A DNA stretch of 64,000 bases, taken from the NCBI GenBank assembly GCA_014529385.2, contig CM043942.1, positions 58,764,684 through 58,828,683 on the forward strand. Reading direction: 5' to 3'. Within the stretch, counting starts at the first letter, position 1. Each line of letters starts with the position of its first letter. Positions 1 to 11,371 of this stretch are shown here, piece after piece. This DNA comes from Adiantum capillus-veneris (lineage: Eukaryota; Streptophyta; Polypodiopsida; Polypodiales; Pteridaceae). Under the pieces are notes generated by a model. It saw only the letters and a program-made list of their open reading frames with translations, ran no database searches and was not told the DNA's origin. Both the position numbers and the translations under genes were made by a program.

Positions 1-640
1 ACTGATATAGAAGCACTAAGTCTCCTTTCTGGAATTCTGGAACTTTAATTCGGCGATCATGCCTGTGCATCCTTCGTTGTTGAGCAATTTCTTGTTCCAA
101 TATAGCCCTTTGCTTGAGTTCATCTAATTGCATCAGTTCATCCAGCCTCTTCTTAAGATTATGGTTGAAGTCTAATCCATACTTCACAGCCATTCTCAGA
201 CTGGGGATTACAAACTCCATAGGAACCACAGCTTCAGTACCATACACCATTCTGAATGGTGTCATTCCAGTAGTTACCTTATAAGCTGTCCTAAAAGCCC
301 ATAGAGCAGTCTGAAGTTTCAAATCCCACTGGTCTGGTTTCTTTTGCACCACCTTAGTGAGAATAATCTTTATTGTCTTGTTGCTACTTTCAGCCTGCCC
401 ATTGCATCTGGGATAGTAAGGAGTAGATTTCCGATTCTTGACTGAAAGCATATCGAATAGGATTTCCATAGTGTCATTGATAAAATGTGTTCCTTGATCG
501 ATCACAAGCTCTACTAGACATCCATATCGGCAGACAATATTTTCAAACAGAAACCTTGCAGTTGACTTGGCTGTGTTGTCAGGAAGAGCCTTAGCTTCAA
601 CCCATTTGGTAACATAGCAAGTAGCCATCACTATGTACTT
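1..640 (-). pseudogene. Ty3/gypsy integrase, C-terminal half (element D)
   Basis: Minus-strand translation reads as the second half of a retroviral-type integrase, the enzyme that inserts element cDNA into the genome. Visible blocks are KWVEAKALPD, then VIDQGTHF (second catalytic Asp region), then a PYYPRCNGQAE block holding the catalytic Glu, then a tail rich in charged residues. I saw no stop codon, but the reading continues past the window start. The first half of the same integrase lies at 17502-17700 on the same strand. The two halves are separated by element B, whose insertion left the near-identical 5-mers GTTCT (641-645) and ATTCT (17497-17501). The gene is therefore broken by insertion. 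Confidence 0.85.
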
Positions 641-645
641 GTTCT

Positions 646-936
646 TGCTGTAGCCAGAGGCGTGGAGTTCCCTACAAAATACCCAAAATAGATACTATAG
701 ACGATGAAACACACAAATCTGCATACCTGGCAACCATCCTTGCACATAATCAAGCTACACACGAGCAGAGAGAGACAGAGAGCGTGATAGAACGAGAGAG
801 CACGTGCAGGCGCGCCTCCTAGAGCGGAGTGCTACGCCGGCACGGCGAGAGAGAAGAGGGGAGAGGAGAGAAGAACAACGCAAGCACTGGGTGAAATCTC
901 CCCCCGTGCAAGAGTGACCATTTTCCTCTTGCACGT
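646..936 (-). repeat. Left LTR of element B, outer part
   Basis: This segment matches 15863-16153 nearly base for base, including the run of GAGA-rich sequence near 765-870. It breaks at ACGT (933-936), where element A is inserted. The LTR resumes at 10735. Confidence 0.85.
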
Positions 937-1760
937 TGTCGTGCTGTGACACGTACATAATGGGAACGCATGCTACAAGATCTATCATGTAACTTTTTAG
1001 ATACATAATTATATTTCCTATAGTGTACATATGCATATTTAAGTATAATAATAAGCCTTCTATCTCATCCTATTATTTTTCTCAAGGGTAACATATCCTT
1101 ACTTTACCATCAGAAAATACTATGGGAAAAGCTCAATAGCTCCTCCTCTTTAACTTGGGGCAAAAAGCATTGATTCTTTATTTCTACTATCTCATTATCA
1201 TCTCACACCCTAGCTAGACCCTATATCTAGGGTAAACTCCAATATATATATATTCTATGTATTTTTTATACTTTTCTTATATTTCTTTTTAAATAGCTAC
1301 TAGGAGGGAATCAAATCCTAGTGGTACACTAGGTGGCATGATTTCAAAGATACACTTATTTTAATGCATTATTGCAAGCATGATTTCAAATCTTTGTCAA
1401 GCAGCAATGTCATGCTTTCATATGGCATGAGGTGTCCTTTGGAATTAAATGAAAGTCTAGGCTAAGGGGACCACGGGAAGACTTTTGCTGCCAGAAATGG
1501 ACCCTATTTTGATGAATTGTTTACACAAGGTTCCAATCCGAATTGGAAAATAATATTAAAATGAAAAGCGTAGCTAATGAGCTGATGTTTCTACCCATAT
1601 TTTTATTTTTTTATTTGGAGCCACGGTTGAGGAGATATGATCAAAATACTGGACCCCAGTCTGCCCACATCATGCAGGGACAGCTCATTTCCAACTTTTC
1701 CAATTCCTATTCACACCGGCTCCTCTCTTTTTGTGTAAACCCTTGGGGGTTCCCTTCACC

Positions 1761-1768
1761 TATAAAAG
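1761..1768 (+). promoter_or_regulatory. TATA box of element A 5' LTR
   Basis: TATAAAAG follows a C-rich stretch and is conserved in the 3' LTR at 9412-9419. It should place the start of the genomic RNA shortly downstream, so the short ORFs at 2342-2769 fall in the transcribed leader ahead of gag. Confidence 0.75.
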
Positions 1769-2341
1769 GGGACCTCTGCTTCCTTGAAAAGGAACTCAAG
1801 CATTCAATCCATTGATGAGAGGAATTCTTGAGGGGGTGAGTAGTAATGCCTAATTGTACTTAGCCATTAACATAAGCCCAATCCTACACTTTCTCCTAGA
1901 GGGAGACTAGCCATTCTTGCAACAAGCTAACCTTGGAAGATCAACTATAATCAAAGAAGGTCTTACACTTGGTGTATCAATCAAAGTGGAATTCTCCACT
2001 CTTCTTCTCTCTCCATCAATAATGGTGTCGAAGGGTTTGTCAAGTAAGATGTGTTCTACATTGATGTTTTCTTGATTTCTTATTGTTTTCTTTTTCATCT
2101 CTAATCCAACATATATATATATATATATATATATCTATCTAATCTCATCTCTTTAACCAAATGTATCTCTTTCACTCTTAGTAATTCATCCTCTCTACAA
2201 ATTTTAGGTTCTCCTTGCTACAGGTACATCTCTCCCCGCAATATCCTTATTGCCTACGGGCAAGAATAGGGCTTGGGAGGGAAACTTCTCATCTCTTCTC
2301 TTCTCTTCTCTCATATCTACATTTCTCACATACTATCCTAG

Positions 2342-2560
2342 ATGAATAACCCACATGATGATAATTTCTATCGCTTTCACTCTGTACGATCTATTAGAAT
2401 TAACGTATGGATTAGCCGTAAAATACACTTTCAACAACGTATAGTGTTTCTCTTTGGCCCAGAAAGGCTCAATGAAATACTTCTATCACCAAATCCCATC
2501 ATACTACCTCTCATAGACTATAGCTTTTCTTTTGACGTAAGCGTAGTTATCTTGCTATGA
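2342..2560 (+). CDS. Leader small ORF 1 of element A (72 residues, new family)
   Basis: A 72-residue protein of unknown function, in the part of the LTR that lies downstream of the TATA box. It shares a central block FQQRIVFxFGPxRLxEIL and a C-terminal P-x-I-x-Y-x-x-SFDV block with the ORF at 36829-37047 in element C. The two have the same length and align without a gap. About 37 of 72 positions are identical by hand count. Its stop codon overlaps the start of the next ORF (ATGA at 2557-2560). The copy in the 3' LTR (10107-10325) differs by one residue near the C-terminus. There is no signal peptide or cysteine pattern. Protein-level conservation between different element families is the main argument that it is real. 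Confidence 0.65.
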   Translation: MNNPHDDNFYRFHSVRSIRINVWISRKIHFQQRIVFLFGPERLNEILLSPNPIILPLIDYSFSFDVSVVILL

Positions 2561-2769
2561 ACCAAGAGGATTTGTACACACAATTAATCCCAATCACTAG
2601 ACAAAATATATATATTATGGTAAGCACAAAACTACAATTCCAAAGAACAATTCGTAGCCTATTTGGTCAGCCAAGATTGAATGCCATTAACTCATCTGTT
2701 AACCCTTTCGTATTACCCATGATACGATATGACCATAGCCTTGATGTTTTCATCTTTGTGTTATTTTGA
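2557..2769 (+). CDS. Leader small ORF 2 of element A (70 residues, same family)
   Basis: It overlaps the preceding ORF by the four bases ATGA, an arrangement suited to reinitiation. It is a diverged paralogue of that ORF. The shared skeleton is FQxxIxxxFGxxRLxxI followed by NPFVLPMIxYxxSLDV. A tandem duplication inside the LTR is the simplest origin. The 3' LTR copy at 10322-10534 is almost identical, with a conservative Val/Ile change. Function unknown. Like ORF 1 it precedes gag on the predicted genomic RNA. Confidence 0.6.
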   Translation: MNQEDLYTQLIPITRQNIYIMVSTKLQFQRTIRSLFGQPRLNAINSSVNPFVLPMIRYDHSLDVFIFVLF

Positions 2770-2975
2770 CATTTTCTTTTGTGTTCTTTCTTTGTGCGTG
2801 TGAGTGCAAGAGAGAATGGGTGGGCTTCTTTGATTGTACTTCTCTCCAAACCCTAGTCTTCATGGCATCTATGGTTTAACTCGTTCATAAAGTTTTTGTC
2901 GAGTTCTCTCACAAACTCCCACTGCCATAAGCCCGGTGCTTTCCTGGCAAGAGGGCAAATTTCTGGACATATTTT

Positions 2976-2993
2976 TGGTGAACCCGACGTGAA
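2976..2993 (+). other. Putative primer binding site of element A
   Basis: TGGTGAACCCGACGTG starts six bases after the LTR end. TGG next to an LTR is the expected complement of a tRNA CCA end. I cannot name the tRNA. Confidence 0.5.
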
Positions 2994-3049
2994 ACTGCTA
3001 GGGTGAGAGTTTGTGGGTAACCATGGGTGATCATGTTGAGCAATAGGGT

Positions 3050-4480
3050 ATGCATTTTGACCCAACAACAATGCAAATGTTTCAAGCATTTGCAATGTTC
3101 ATGCAACAACAACATGGCACTGAAAGAAGGGAGATTTCAGCAACGAAGGCCATACAAGCGGTCGTCAACAGAATGGATCAATTCAATGGCAAAGATGTAA
3201 CCAAGTACTTACGCGAGTATGTGAAGGAGATGGAGTTGCATCGCGTGTCAGAAGGTGAGATGATTCAAAGCTTTGAGCTAGTTGTTGCTCCAGAAATTAG
3301 GGAGCATGTTAGGGCAATTAAAGACGGGCATGGGAGAAATTGGGAAGAACTCAAAGTAGCTTTAAAGGAGGAATATTTCATGGAGGACTCTGAGAGAGTG
3401 ACCAAAAGGACATTCTTAGAATGGGTAGTCAAGCCAAAGCAAGGACTATCAATAACAGAACTACTTAGGGAATTTGAGCGGCGCTATGCACAACTCACAA
3501 GGACAGAAAGGGCCACACTAGATGCAGAGAAGACGGATCTTTTCTTACAAGCTGCAGGTAAAGAGTTTCAATAAAATTTGGAGCTTCTTCTTGAAGATAA
3601 AGATGCTGAGCAAGGACTAAAGACCGACTGGAATGAGGTTGAAGGTGCTGTCTCACTGCTTGCCAAACGACAAAGAAGAAGGGACAAGATGGTACTAAAC
3701 ACTACAAGTCCTTCCACCTCTTCAGTTGAGGCAGCTACTTATGGAGTAAAAATTGAGCATTTTTGTTATGAAGAGGTGAGTGACCATCATGGTCAAATTT
3801 GGCCAAATGTCATGCAATTAGCTAAAAAGGGAAAGCTTACAAATGAGATTCTACATGAAGCAGGTGATTGCATACGTCTAGAAACAGGATGGAATGATCC
3901 AGTGGACTCATTGTCAGTGCATGCCTACATTACAAAATGCCAACAAAATGAGGCAATTGTAGAAGAGAAGCGCAGACGTGAGAATGCTGATGAAGGACCA
4001 TCAAAAAGAGCTTCTAGAAGTGGGGGAAGAAGCGACTCAATGCCTTCTCAAACACCCTCAACACAAGGAGCATCTCCACCTGAAGTACTCATGGAGAAGT
4101 CTACAACAGGAAAGAAGAAAGAGCCAATGAAAGGTAAGACAAAAGGCCCAACTTATAAACTACAATCTGATATTGAGGTTGCTACAGATTTAAAGAAAGT
4201 CTTGGAGGAAAGGATCTTGAATAGCAAGATTGAGTTTACTCTGGGAGAAGTTCTTGGCATTGCAAAGCGTGAATTCCATGAGGAGATCATTGACATCATC
4301 AAGAGAAAGAGGCAAACCCTTGCTGAAGTTTCTCGTCCACAGGTTGAAGGGGAAACCTCAAAGACACAAGGGATGCAACTGCAAAATAAGGAGAATGATG
4401 GATCTGTGGTAGGATGCTACCAATCTAGTGGGAGAGTGAAGCAAGTGTATTTATCGAATGATGATGAAGAAGTTGAAGAT
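3050..4480 (+). pseudogene. Gag polyprotein of element A
   Basis: Gag forms the particle that packages element RNA. The ORF opens at the ATG at 3050 and runs to TAA at 3572-3574, then continues in the same frame from 3578, so one nonsense codon separates the two pieces. The first piece has the helical retrotransposon-gag pattern (FNGKDVTKYLREYV, then LKEEYF, then LREFERRYAQL). The second has long charged stretches and a Ser/Pro-rich linker. I saw no CCHC zinc knuckle, which is normal for some Ty3 gags. The border with the protease at about 4480 is a judgement. Confidence 0.75.
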
Positions 4481-5020
4481 ATTCCTAGGAGTTACTATTC
4501 ACGAAGTCATTGGGCAAGGGCTACTACAGAAACTTTGGTCAAGGTAGGTGATCTTGAAGAGCCATTTGTTGCCTTGATTGACCATGGTTCAGAAATAAAC
4601 ATAATGTCAAAGAGTCTCTACAACAAGTGCAAATGGCCGGTGGACACAGATCATGGGTGGATGGTAAAAGTGGCAAACAATTCATCCGGTGAATTGTATG
4701 AAGCATGTCTAGGTGTGAAGGTAACAATAGGTGATGTAAAGATTGACCAAAACTTCTTTGTACAGGATACATCTTCATATCATCTCATCCTTGGACAACC
4801 CTACATTGTGGGAGTTAGAATGGAAACAAAGGTAATGGACGATGGTTCAGCATATGCTAGAATACGTAGCAAAGATGATAAACGAGCTGTCCAATTTCTC
4901 ACAGTCTGTGTAAACCATGAAAGAAATCGTGACAACCTCATAGAACATCCTCTACCAAAGGTAAGCAAAGAGTTTCATGATCATAGAGAAATGATGGGTT
5001 TTGGCCAAGTACCATTGTAA
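4480..5020 (+). pseudogene. Aspartic protease of element A
   Basis: Retroviral-type aspartic protease that would mature the Gag-Pol polyprotein. The active-site region reads ALIDHGSEINIMS, so the usual Asp-Ser/Thr-Gly is Asp-His-Gly, which should impair activity. The flap and C-terminal ILGQPYIVGV block (usual ILGRP) is present near 4790. It is fused in frame to the second gag piece and ends at TAA (5018-5020), before the linker to reverse transcriptase. Confidence 0.7.
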
Positions 5021-5088
5021 AGCGGGATTGCAGTGGTACAAAAAGAAAAAGGGTCTCGCTTGATCCAAAAATAGGTGAAACTTTCTCA

Positions 5089-5358
5089 ATGAGCTCCTTG
5101 GTAACAAGGAATGGATCAGTATGTTTTACAAAACTTGAAGATTTGAAGAGATATGAGAAGCAATATGTGCATAATGTACAAATAGGCATGAAAAAGAGTG
5201 GGTTGCTAAAGCCTACTGAAAATGTTTTGGGTTTGTGTGAACAAGTTTCTTTTGTAGATACTATGGGTGAGCTTGATGCTATAATGAGGTCTAGTTTGCA
5301 TCTTGAAAATGAAGTTGTGGAAGTTTGCTCTATGGAAATGTATCAAGTAAGCCTTTAA
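5089..5358 (+). pseudogene. Protease-RT linker remnant of element A
   Basis: An ORF of about 89 codons in a different frame from protease and RT. It shows no recognisable domain. It lies where a Pol linker is expected and is most easily read as a frame-shifted piece of the polyprotein. Confidence 0.4.
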
Positions 5359-5422
5359 AGAAAGCCAAACAGTTGGCCCAGAAGTCCATGTTGAAACTAA
5401 ATACAAGAGTGTAGCAAAGAAG

Positions 5423-6574
5423 GTGAAACCAGTAGCTTCACCCTTACCACCCAACAACAGGGAAAAGATTGAACATGCTTCTTTACAACCAAGTTTGCGG
5501 AGTCCTGAAAAGATCGGGCATACCTTCACAAAGGAGTCTTTTCAAGAGTTGCAGATTGGTTGCGAAGAGTTTCTAACACAGGAGGAGACAAAGTGCTTCA
5601 AAGAAATGCTTTCAAAGCATGGTAAGGCTTTTGCATTTGAGCCACATGAGATAAGATGTGTTGATCCTTATATTGTAGCTCCTATGGTAATTTTCACAAT
5701 ACCTCATGTGCCTTGGAATCTGCGGCCTATTCCGGTTCCAAAGGCTCATTTGCCAAAGTTAGTAGAGCTACTGAATGAGAAAATTCAAATGGGAATCTTG
5801 GAGCCTTCTTGTGCTCCATACTCAAACAGGTGGTTCACAGTTCCAAAGAAGAATGGTTCTCTACGCTTCATCCAAGATATGAAACCAGTGAAAAAGGTGA
5901 CAATTAGAAATGTAGGTACAGGTCCAATTGTGGATGAATTTGCAGGGAGGGAAATCTACTCAATGGGGGATCTCTACTCAGGGTATGATCAATTTCAGCT
6001 TGCAATCGAAAGCAGAGACTTGACAACCATGAGGACACCTTTGGGTTTGGTAAGGATGTGTACCTTGCCACAGGGAGCAACCAACTCGGTTGCACATATG
6101 ATGAATGGGATGAATAAGGTCTTACGTGACTTTATTCCTCAAATCACAATGCCTTTCATTGATGATTTTCCTATCAAAGGATGTGAAGAAAGTGACAAAG
6201 ATGAAGCTTTGGATCTCAAGGGATGTCGCAGGTTTGTGGTAAATCACATAAATGATTATGATAAAATTTTGTCTAGGTTGGAAGAAGTGGATCTTACATT
6301 GTCAGGGTAAAAGTCTATGTTTGGTGTCAAAGAAGTGCTCATTGTGGGGCACATGTGCGGGCCATATGGTAGGAAACCTTGTCCATCAAAGGTAGATGCC
6401 ATCCAAAGAATGAAAGAAACATGCACTAGCATCACTGAGGTTAGAAGGTTTCTGGGAGCATGTGTCTTCTATGTTATTTGGATTCCACATTATGCACATG
6501 TAGCTGATCCTCTTTATCAGCTGCTTAGAAAGAATCAAAAGTTTAAATGGACAGAAGCACATGTAAATCCATGA
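5423..6574 (+). pseudogene. Reverse transcriptase of element A
   Basis: RNA-directed DNA polymerase. The fingers region has RPIPVPKAHLPKLVELL and WFTVPKKNGSLRFIQD. The catalytic motif appears as FIDD (PFIDDFPI) rather than the usual YVDD or FMDD, at about 6160. A TAA at 6308-6310 interrupts the thumb, and the frame then continues from 6317 to 6574 with VRRFLGACVFY and WIPHYAHVADPLYQLLRK, the usual connection to RNase H. The RNase H follows in another frame, overlapping at 6547, which indicates a frameshift. Confidence 0.85.
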
Positions 6575-7191
6575 AAAAGCTAAAGGAGTTACTCCAGTCA
6601 GCAACGACTTTGAGAAAGGTAGACTATGAGTGTCAAAGGCCAGTGATTGTGACAGTAGATACCAGTCCTACAGGGATTGGATGGGCAATAGGGCAAGATG
6701 ACAAAGAAGGACACAGGTATGTGGTAATATTTGGAGCAAAGGTACTAAGTGCTCGCCAAAGAAACTATCCACAGATAAAGAGAGAGTTATGGGGTATGGT
6801 TACAACCTTGAAAAGTGGGAAAGAGTACCTAATTGGTGCATGTGTGGTTGTAGAAACAGATTGTCTACCACTTCTTGGGATGATTACAAGCTGCTCAACA
6901 CCAGACATTGCTATGTTGCGGTGGATTGCCTACATTAAGTCCTTAAATCCCGAGTTTAAGCACATTGCAGGTAAAGACAATACAGTGGCAGATATGCTAT
7001 CAAGGGCAAGGTATGAAGAAGAGTCACAAATGATTGATGAGGGAGATGATGTAGGCACAAAATTCTATTCTATCTCTCATGTCAAAGGTAACAATGTCTG
7101 CATGACTAATTCACTTGAATTGTTCTTGAAAGATCTTTATGAAGGTGATTGGCTTTCTATTGGAAGGTACTTGAGTATTGTAACAAAATAG
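6547..7191 (+). pseudogene. RNase H domain of element A
   Basis: Degrades the RNA strand of the RNA/DNA hybrid. Visible motifs are VTVDTSPTGIGWAI (first Asp), KRELWGMVTTL (Glu), and VVETDCLPLLGM (second Asp), ending in HIAGKDNTVADMLSR, the standard end of a gypsy RNase H. Only one RNase H is present here, in contrast to element C. A stop at 7189-7191 separates it from integrase, although the frame is the same. Confidence 0.85.
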
Positions 7192-7263
7192 GATGATTGG
7201 TATGAACAAGAATTCAAGAGGATACGCAGGAAAGCATATGGGTACTTTTTAAGGGATGGTTAC

Positions 7264-8529
7264 TTGTGGAAGCATCCTAAGCAAAAGGGTGCTACACCAC
7301 AACGGGTTATATGTAAAAAAGAGACTCAAGTAAAGCTCATGCAAGAGTTTCATGAGAGTCTATGGGCTGGACACAGGGGTGTGTGGGCAACCTTCTCCAA
7401 GTTGAAAGAAAAATACTGGTGGAAGGGTATGTATAAAGATGTATCTCAGTTTGTAGAGTCATGTGTAACTTGTCAAATGTATTCAAATGTTCGACATCGT
7501 GATGGATTGCACCCTACATATCCACTAGCCATGCACTATAAATGGGTTGTGGATCTAGTCACGATGCCTTTAGGACTCTGGAAGATGAGATACTTGGTTC
7601 TTGCACGAGAGGACCTAACTAACCAGGTTGAAGGAAGAGCATTAAGAGCTAAGACCACAGAAGCTGTGTGCAAATTTCTTCTTGATGAGGTGATTTGCTG
7701 TTATGGTTGTGTGGGAAAAATCACTGCAGATCGAGGTGAACTGGATGCCGAAGAAGCAAGGGAGTTCTTTTCTAGATTAGGGATTAAGCTTTCTCTTACT
7801 ACAGCTTACAACCCTGAAGGCAATGGAAAGAGTGAAAGAGGGCATCCTCCTATCATTAAAGCTTTGGCCAAGGCTTGCGAAGGAAGAGTTGGTGAGTGGC
7901 CAAAATTGTTACCATATGCTTTATGGGCTGAACATACAAGACATAGCTCAGTAACTGGCTACATGTCTGCGGAGCTAATGCATGGTCAAAAGCCAGTGAT
8001 GCCGATTGAGAATACAATTCCCACATGGAATGTACTACCTTGGCAAGAGGGGCTTAGTAGGGAAGATCTCCTTGCACTGCGTATAAGGCAGCTAGAGAGA
8101 AGACTTGGAGACATTGAAGCTACAAAAGAACGACTCAAAAATGCAAGGTTGAAAAACAAGGACTATTTTGATAAGCGACATCGACTCAGGAGCAAAGCAA
8201 TTGACAAAGGTGACTGGGTTTTAGTGTATGATAGTAGCCTTGATAACCAGCACACAGTCATGCGTAAGTTCTCAAAAAGATGGTTTGGATCTTATGTTGT
8301 ACAACATGTGTATGAAAATGCTACTTACAGCTTGTCTGAACTAGATGGTACAAGAGTAAAGATTCCCATTGCAAGAAAAAGGATTAAAATGTTTAAGAGA
8401 AGAGGAGATAATGATCTAGAAGATGTTGATAAGGAAGAAGAGCAAACCACAGGTAAAGATCAAAGTGAAGATGAAGATTTGGAATCATCCAGTGAAGAAG
8501 AAAGCAAGGAAGATGTACAAGAGGGCTGA
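7264..8529 (+). pseudogene. Integrase of element A
   Basis: An HHCC zinc-binding region (HESLWAGHRG, then CVTCQM) is followed by the catalytic core: Asp in WVVDLVT, Asp in ITADRGELD, and Glu in NGKSERG. The C-terminal part has a weak GPY/F-like block (KRWFGSYVV), preceded by VLVYDSSLD, and ends in a highly acidic tail. There is no chromodomain. The integrase core itself is uninterrupted over 421 codons. This enzyme made the insertion flanked by ACGT. Confidence 0.88.
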
Positions 8530-8575
8530 TCTTACAAAGAAATAATGTGGCACATACCGGAGGCTGTGCAGGTTT

Positions 8576-8587
8576 AGAGGGGGTGGA
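8576..8587 (+). other. Polypurine tract of element A
   Basis: AGAGGGGGTGGA directly abuts the 3' LTR start (TGTCGTGC at 8588). This is the expected plus-strand primer for cDNA synthesis. Confidence 0.85.
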
Positions 8588-9411
8588 TGTCGTGCTGTGA
8601 CACGTACATAGTGGGAACGCATGCTACAAGATCTATCTTGTAACTTTTTAGATACATAATTATATTTTCTATAGTGTACATATGCATATTTAAGTATAAT
8701 AATAAGCCTTCACTCTCATCCTATTATTTTTCTCAAGGGTAACATATCCTTACTTTACCATCAGAAAATACTATGGGAAAAGCTCAATAGCTCCGTCTCT
8801 TTAACTTAGGGCAAAAAGCATTGATTCTTTATTTCTACTATCTCATTATCATCTCACACCCTAGCTAGACACTATATCTAGGGTAAACTCCAATATATAC
8901 ATATTCTATGTATTTTTTATACTTTTCTTATATTTCTTTTTAAATAGCTACTAGGAGGGAATCAAATCCTAGTGGGACACTAGGTGGCATGATTTCAAAG
9001 ATACACTTATTTTAATGCATTATTGCAAGCATGATTACAAAACTTTGTCAAGCAACAATGTCATGCTTTCATATGGCATGAGGTGTCCTTTGGAATTAAA
9101 TGAAAGTCTAGGCTAAGGGGACCACGGGAAGACTTTTGCTGCCAGAAATGGACCCTATTTTGATTAATTTTTTACACAAGGTTCCAATCCGAATTAGAAA
9201 ATGATATTAAAATGAACATCGTAGCTAATGAGCTGAAGTTTCTGCCCATATTTTTATTTTTTTATTTGGAGCCACGGTTGAGAAGATATGATCAAAATAC
9301 TGGACCCCAGTCTGCCCACATCATGCAGGGACAGCTCATTTCCAACTTTTCCAATTCCTATTCACACCGGCTCCTCTCTTTTTGTGTAAACCCTTGGGGG
9401 TTCCCTTCACC

Positions 9412-9419
9412 TATAAAAG
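9412..9419 (+). promoter_or_regulatory. TATA box in element A 3' LTR
   Basis: TATAAAAG, identical in sequence and context to 1761-1768. In this position it could drive transcription out of the element. Confidence 0.65.
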
Positions 9420-9758
9420 GGGACCTCTTCTTCCTTGAAAAGGAACTCAAGCATTCAATCCATTGATGAGAGGAATTCTTGAAGGAGTGAGTAGTAATGC
9501 CTAATTGTACTTAGCCATTAACATAAGCCCAAGCCTACACTTTCTCCTAGAGGGAGACTAGCCATTCTTGCAACAAGCTAACCTTGGAAGATCAACTCTA
9601 ATCAAAGAAGGTCTTACACTTGGTGTATCAATCAAAGTGGAATTCTCCACTCTTCTTCTCTCTCCATCAATAATGGTGTCGAAGGGTTTGTCAAGTAAGA
9701 TGTGTTCTACATTGATGTTTTCTTGATTTCTTGTTGTTTTCTTTTTCATCTCTAATCC

Positions 9759-9905
<147 letters not shown>

Positions 9906-10106
9906 AATCTCATCTCTTTAACCAAATCTATCTCTTTCACTCTTAGTAATTCATCCTCTCTACAAATTTTAGGTTCTCCTTGCTACAGGTACATCTCTCC
10001 CCGCAATATCCTTATTGCCTACGGGCAAGAATAGGGCTTGGGAGGGAAACTTCTCATCTCTTCTCTTCTCTTCTCTCATATCTACATTTCTCACATACTA
10101 TCCTAG

Positions 10107-10325
10107 ATGAATAACCCACATGATGATAATTTCTATCGCTTTCACTCTGTACGATCTATTAGAATTAACGTATGGATTAGCCGTAAAATACACTTTCAAC
10201 AACGTATAGTGTTTCTCTTTGGCCCAGAAAGGCTCAATGAAATACTTCTATCACCAAATCCCATCATACTACCTCTCATAGACTATAACTTTTCTTTTGA
10301 CGTAAGCGTAGTTATCTTGCTATGA
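10107..10325 (+). CDS. Leader small ORF 1, 3' LTR copy
   Basis: 72-residue copy of the ORF at 2342-2560, with one Ser-to-Asn change near residue 60. It lies in the 3' LTR, so it would be at the end of the genomic RNA or read from the 3' LTR promoter at 9412. Confidence 0.55.
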   Translation: MNNPHDDNFYRFHSVRSIRINVWISRKIHFQQRIVFLFGPERLNEILLSPNPIILPLIDYNFSFDVSVVILL

Positions 10326-10534
10326 ACCAAGAGGATTTGTACACACAATTAATCCCAATCACTAGACAAAATATATATATTATGGTAAGCACAAAACTAC
10401 AATTCCAAAGAACAATTCGTAGCCTATTTGGCCAGCCAAGATTGAATGCCATTAACTCATCTGTTAACCCTTTCATACTACCCATGATACGATATGACCA
10501 TAGCCTTGATGTTTTCATCTTTGTGTTATTTTGA
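10322..10534 (+). CDS. Leader small ORF 2, 3' LTR copy
   Basis: 70-residue copy of the ORF at 2557-2769, again overlapping its upstream partner by ATGA. It has remained open in both LTRs. Confidence 0.5.
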   Translation: MNQEDLYTQLIPITRQNIYIMVSTKLQFQRTIRSLFGQPRLNAINSSVNPFILPMIRYDHSLDVFIFVLF

Positions 10535-10734
10535 CATTTTCTTTTGTGTTCTTTCTTTGTGCGTGTGAGTGCAAGAGAGAATGGGTGGGCTTCTTTGATT
10601 GTACTTCTTTCCAAACCCTAGTCTTCATGGCATCTATGGTTTAACTCCTTCATATAGTTTTTGTCGAGTTCTCTCACAAACTCTCACAACCATAAGCCCG
10701 GTGCTTTCCTGGCAAGACCGCAAATTTCTCGACA

Positions 10735-10933
10735 ACGTATTTAATTTATAGATTCTGAATAGTCAAAGTGAGTACAAACTGGCCGGCCGGTCATAAATGG
10801 ACAAAGCTCATAAAGAGCACTTGAATAATAAAATGTACAGAAAATATGATATCCTTTTGCAATAGCTTAGCTCGGTCAAGCCTTTTTCACCTGTCACAGC
10901 TGCAATAAATAATAAGATATCAATTCCATAACA
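10735..10933 (-). repeat. Left LTR of element B, inner part
   Basis: Matches 17298-17496 almost exactly, beginning ACGTATTTAATTT and ending CCATAACA. It completes the LTR that was cut by element A. Confidence 0.85.
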
Positions 10934-11371
10934 TACCTCTCCGTTGGAAAGCAACTGTCCTTAGTTGCGAAGATAAAAATCTGCAAACGATACTTGTCAA
11001 AAATAGTGATTGGTATGTTGTGTCAAAAACATCACATAATAAAATAAAAATTTATGAAACTAAACAACATTAGCTTATGCCTGCCGTCATCCACATACTA
11101 CCTATTCTAGTGTCCCATACCACTAGAATAAGCAGTATATGTCATACCCTGATGAATCATGATATCATTGGTCACATTCATCATTAATCTCATAATGTCA
11201 AGTCTCATCACATAAACACTGCCATAATAATCACCAAATAACAAATCCCAATCTTATTCCAATTCCACAATATAAGACAAATCCCAATCACTATCATTAT
11301 GTACCCGGGTAACAAAATCATACCAGTTACAGTGGTGGCTAGCCACTGCAGCATGATTTTGTGATTGGTGT

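Larger units (their letters stand above)
937..2969 (+). repeat. 5' LTR of element A
   Basis: Direct repeat of 8588-10734, starting TGTCGTGC and ending TGGACA. It contains a TATA box at 1761-1768 and two short ORFs downstream of it. A (TA)n run near 2110-2133 is much longer in the 3' LTR copy. An ORF at 1543-1815 covers the TATA region and is probably not a gene. Confidence 0.92.

Noticed and set aside
1543-1815. 90-codon ORF repeated in both LTRs of element A
   Set aside because: It spans the TATA box and its repetition follows from LTR identity. The two copies differ at the start, and no related protein occurs elsewhere in the window.
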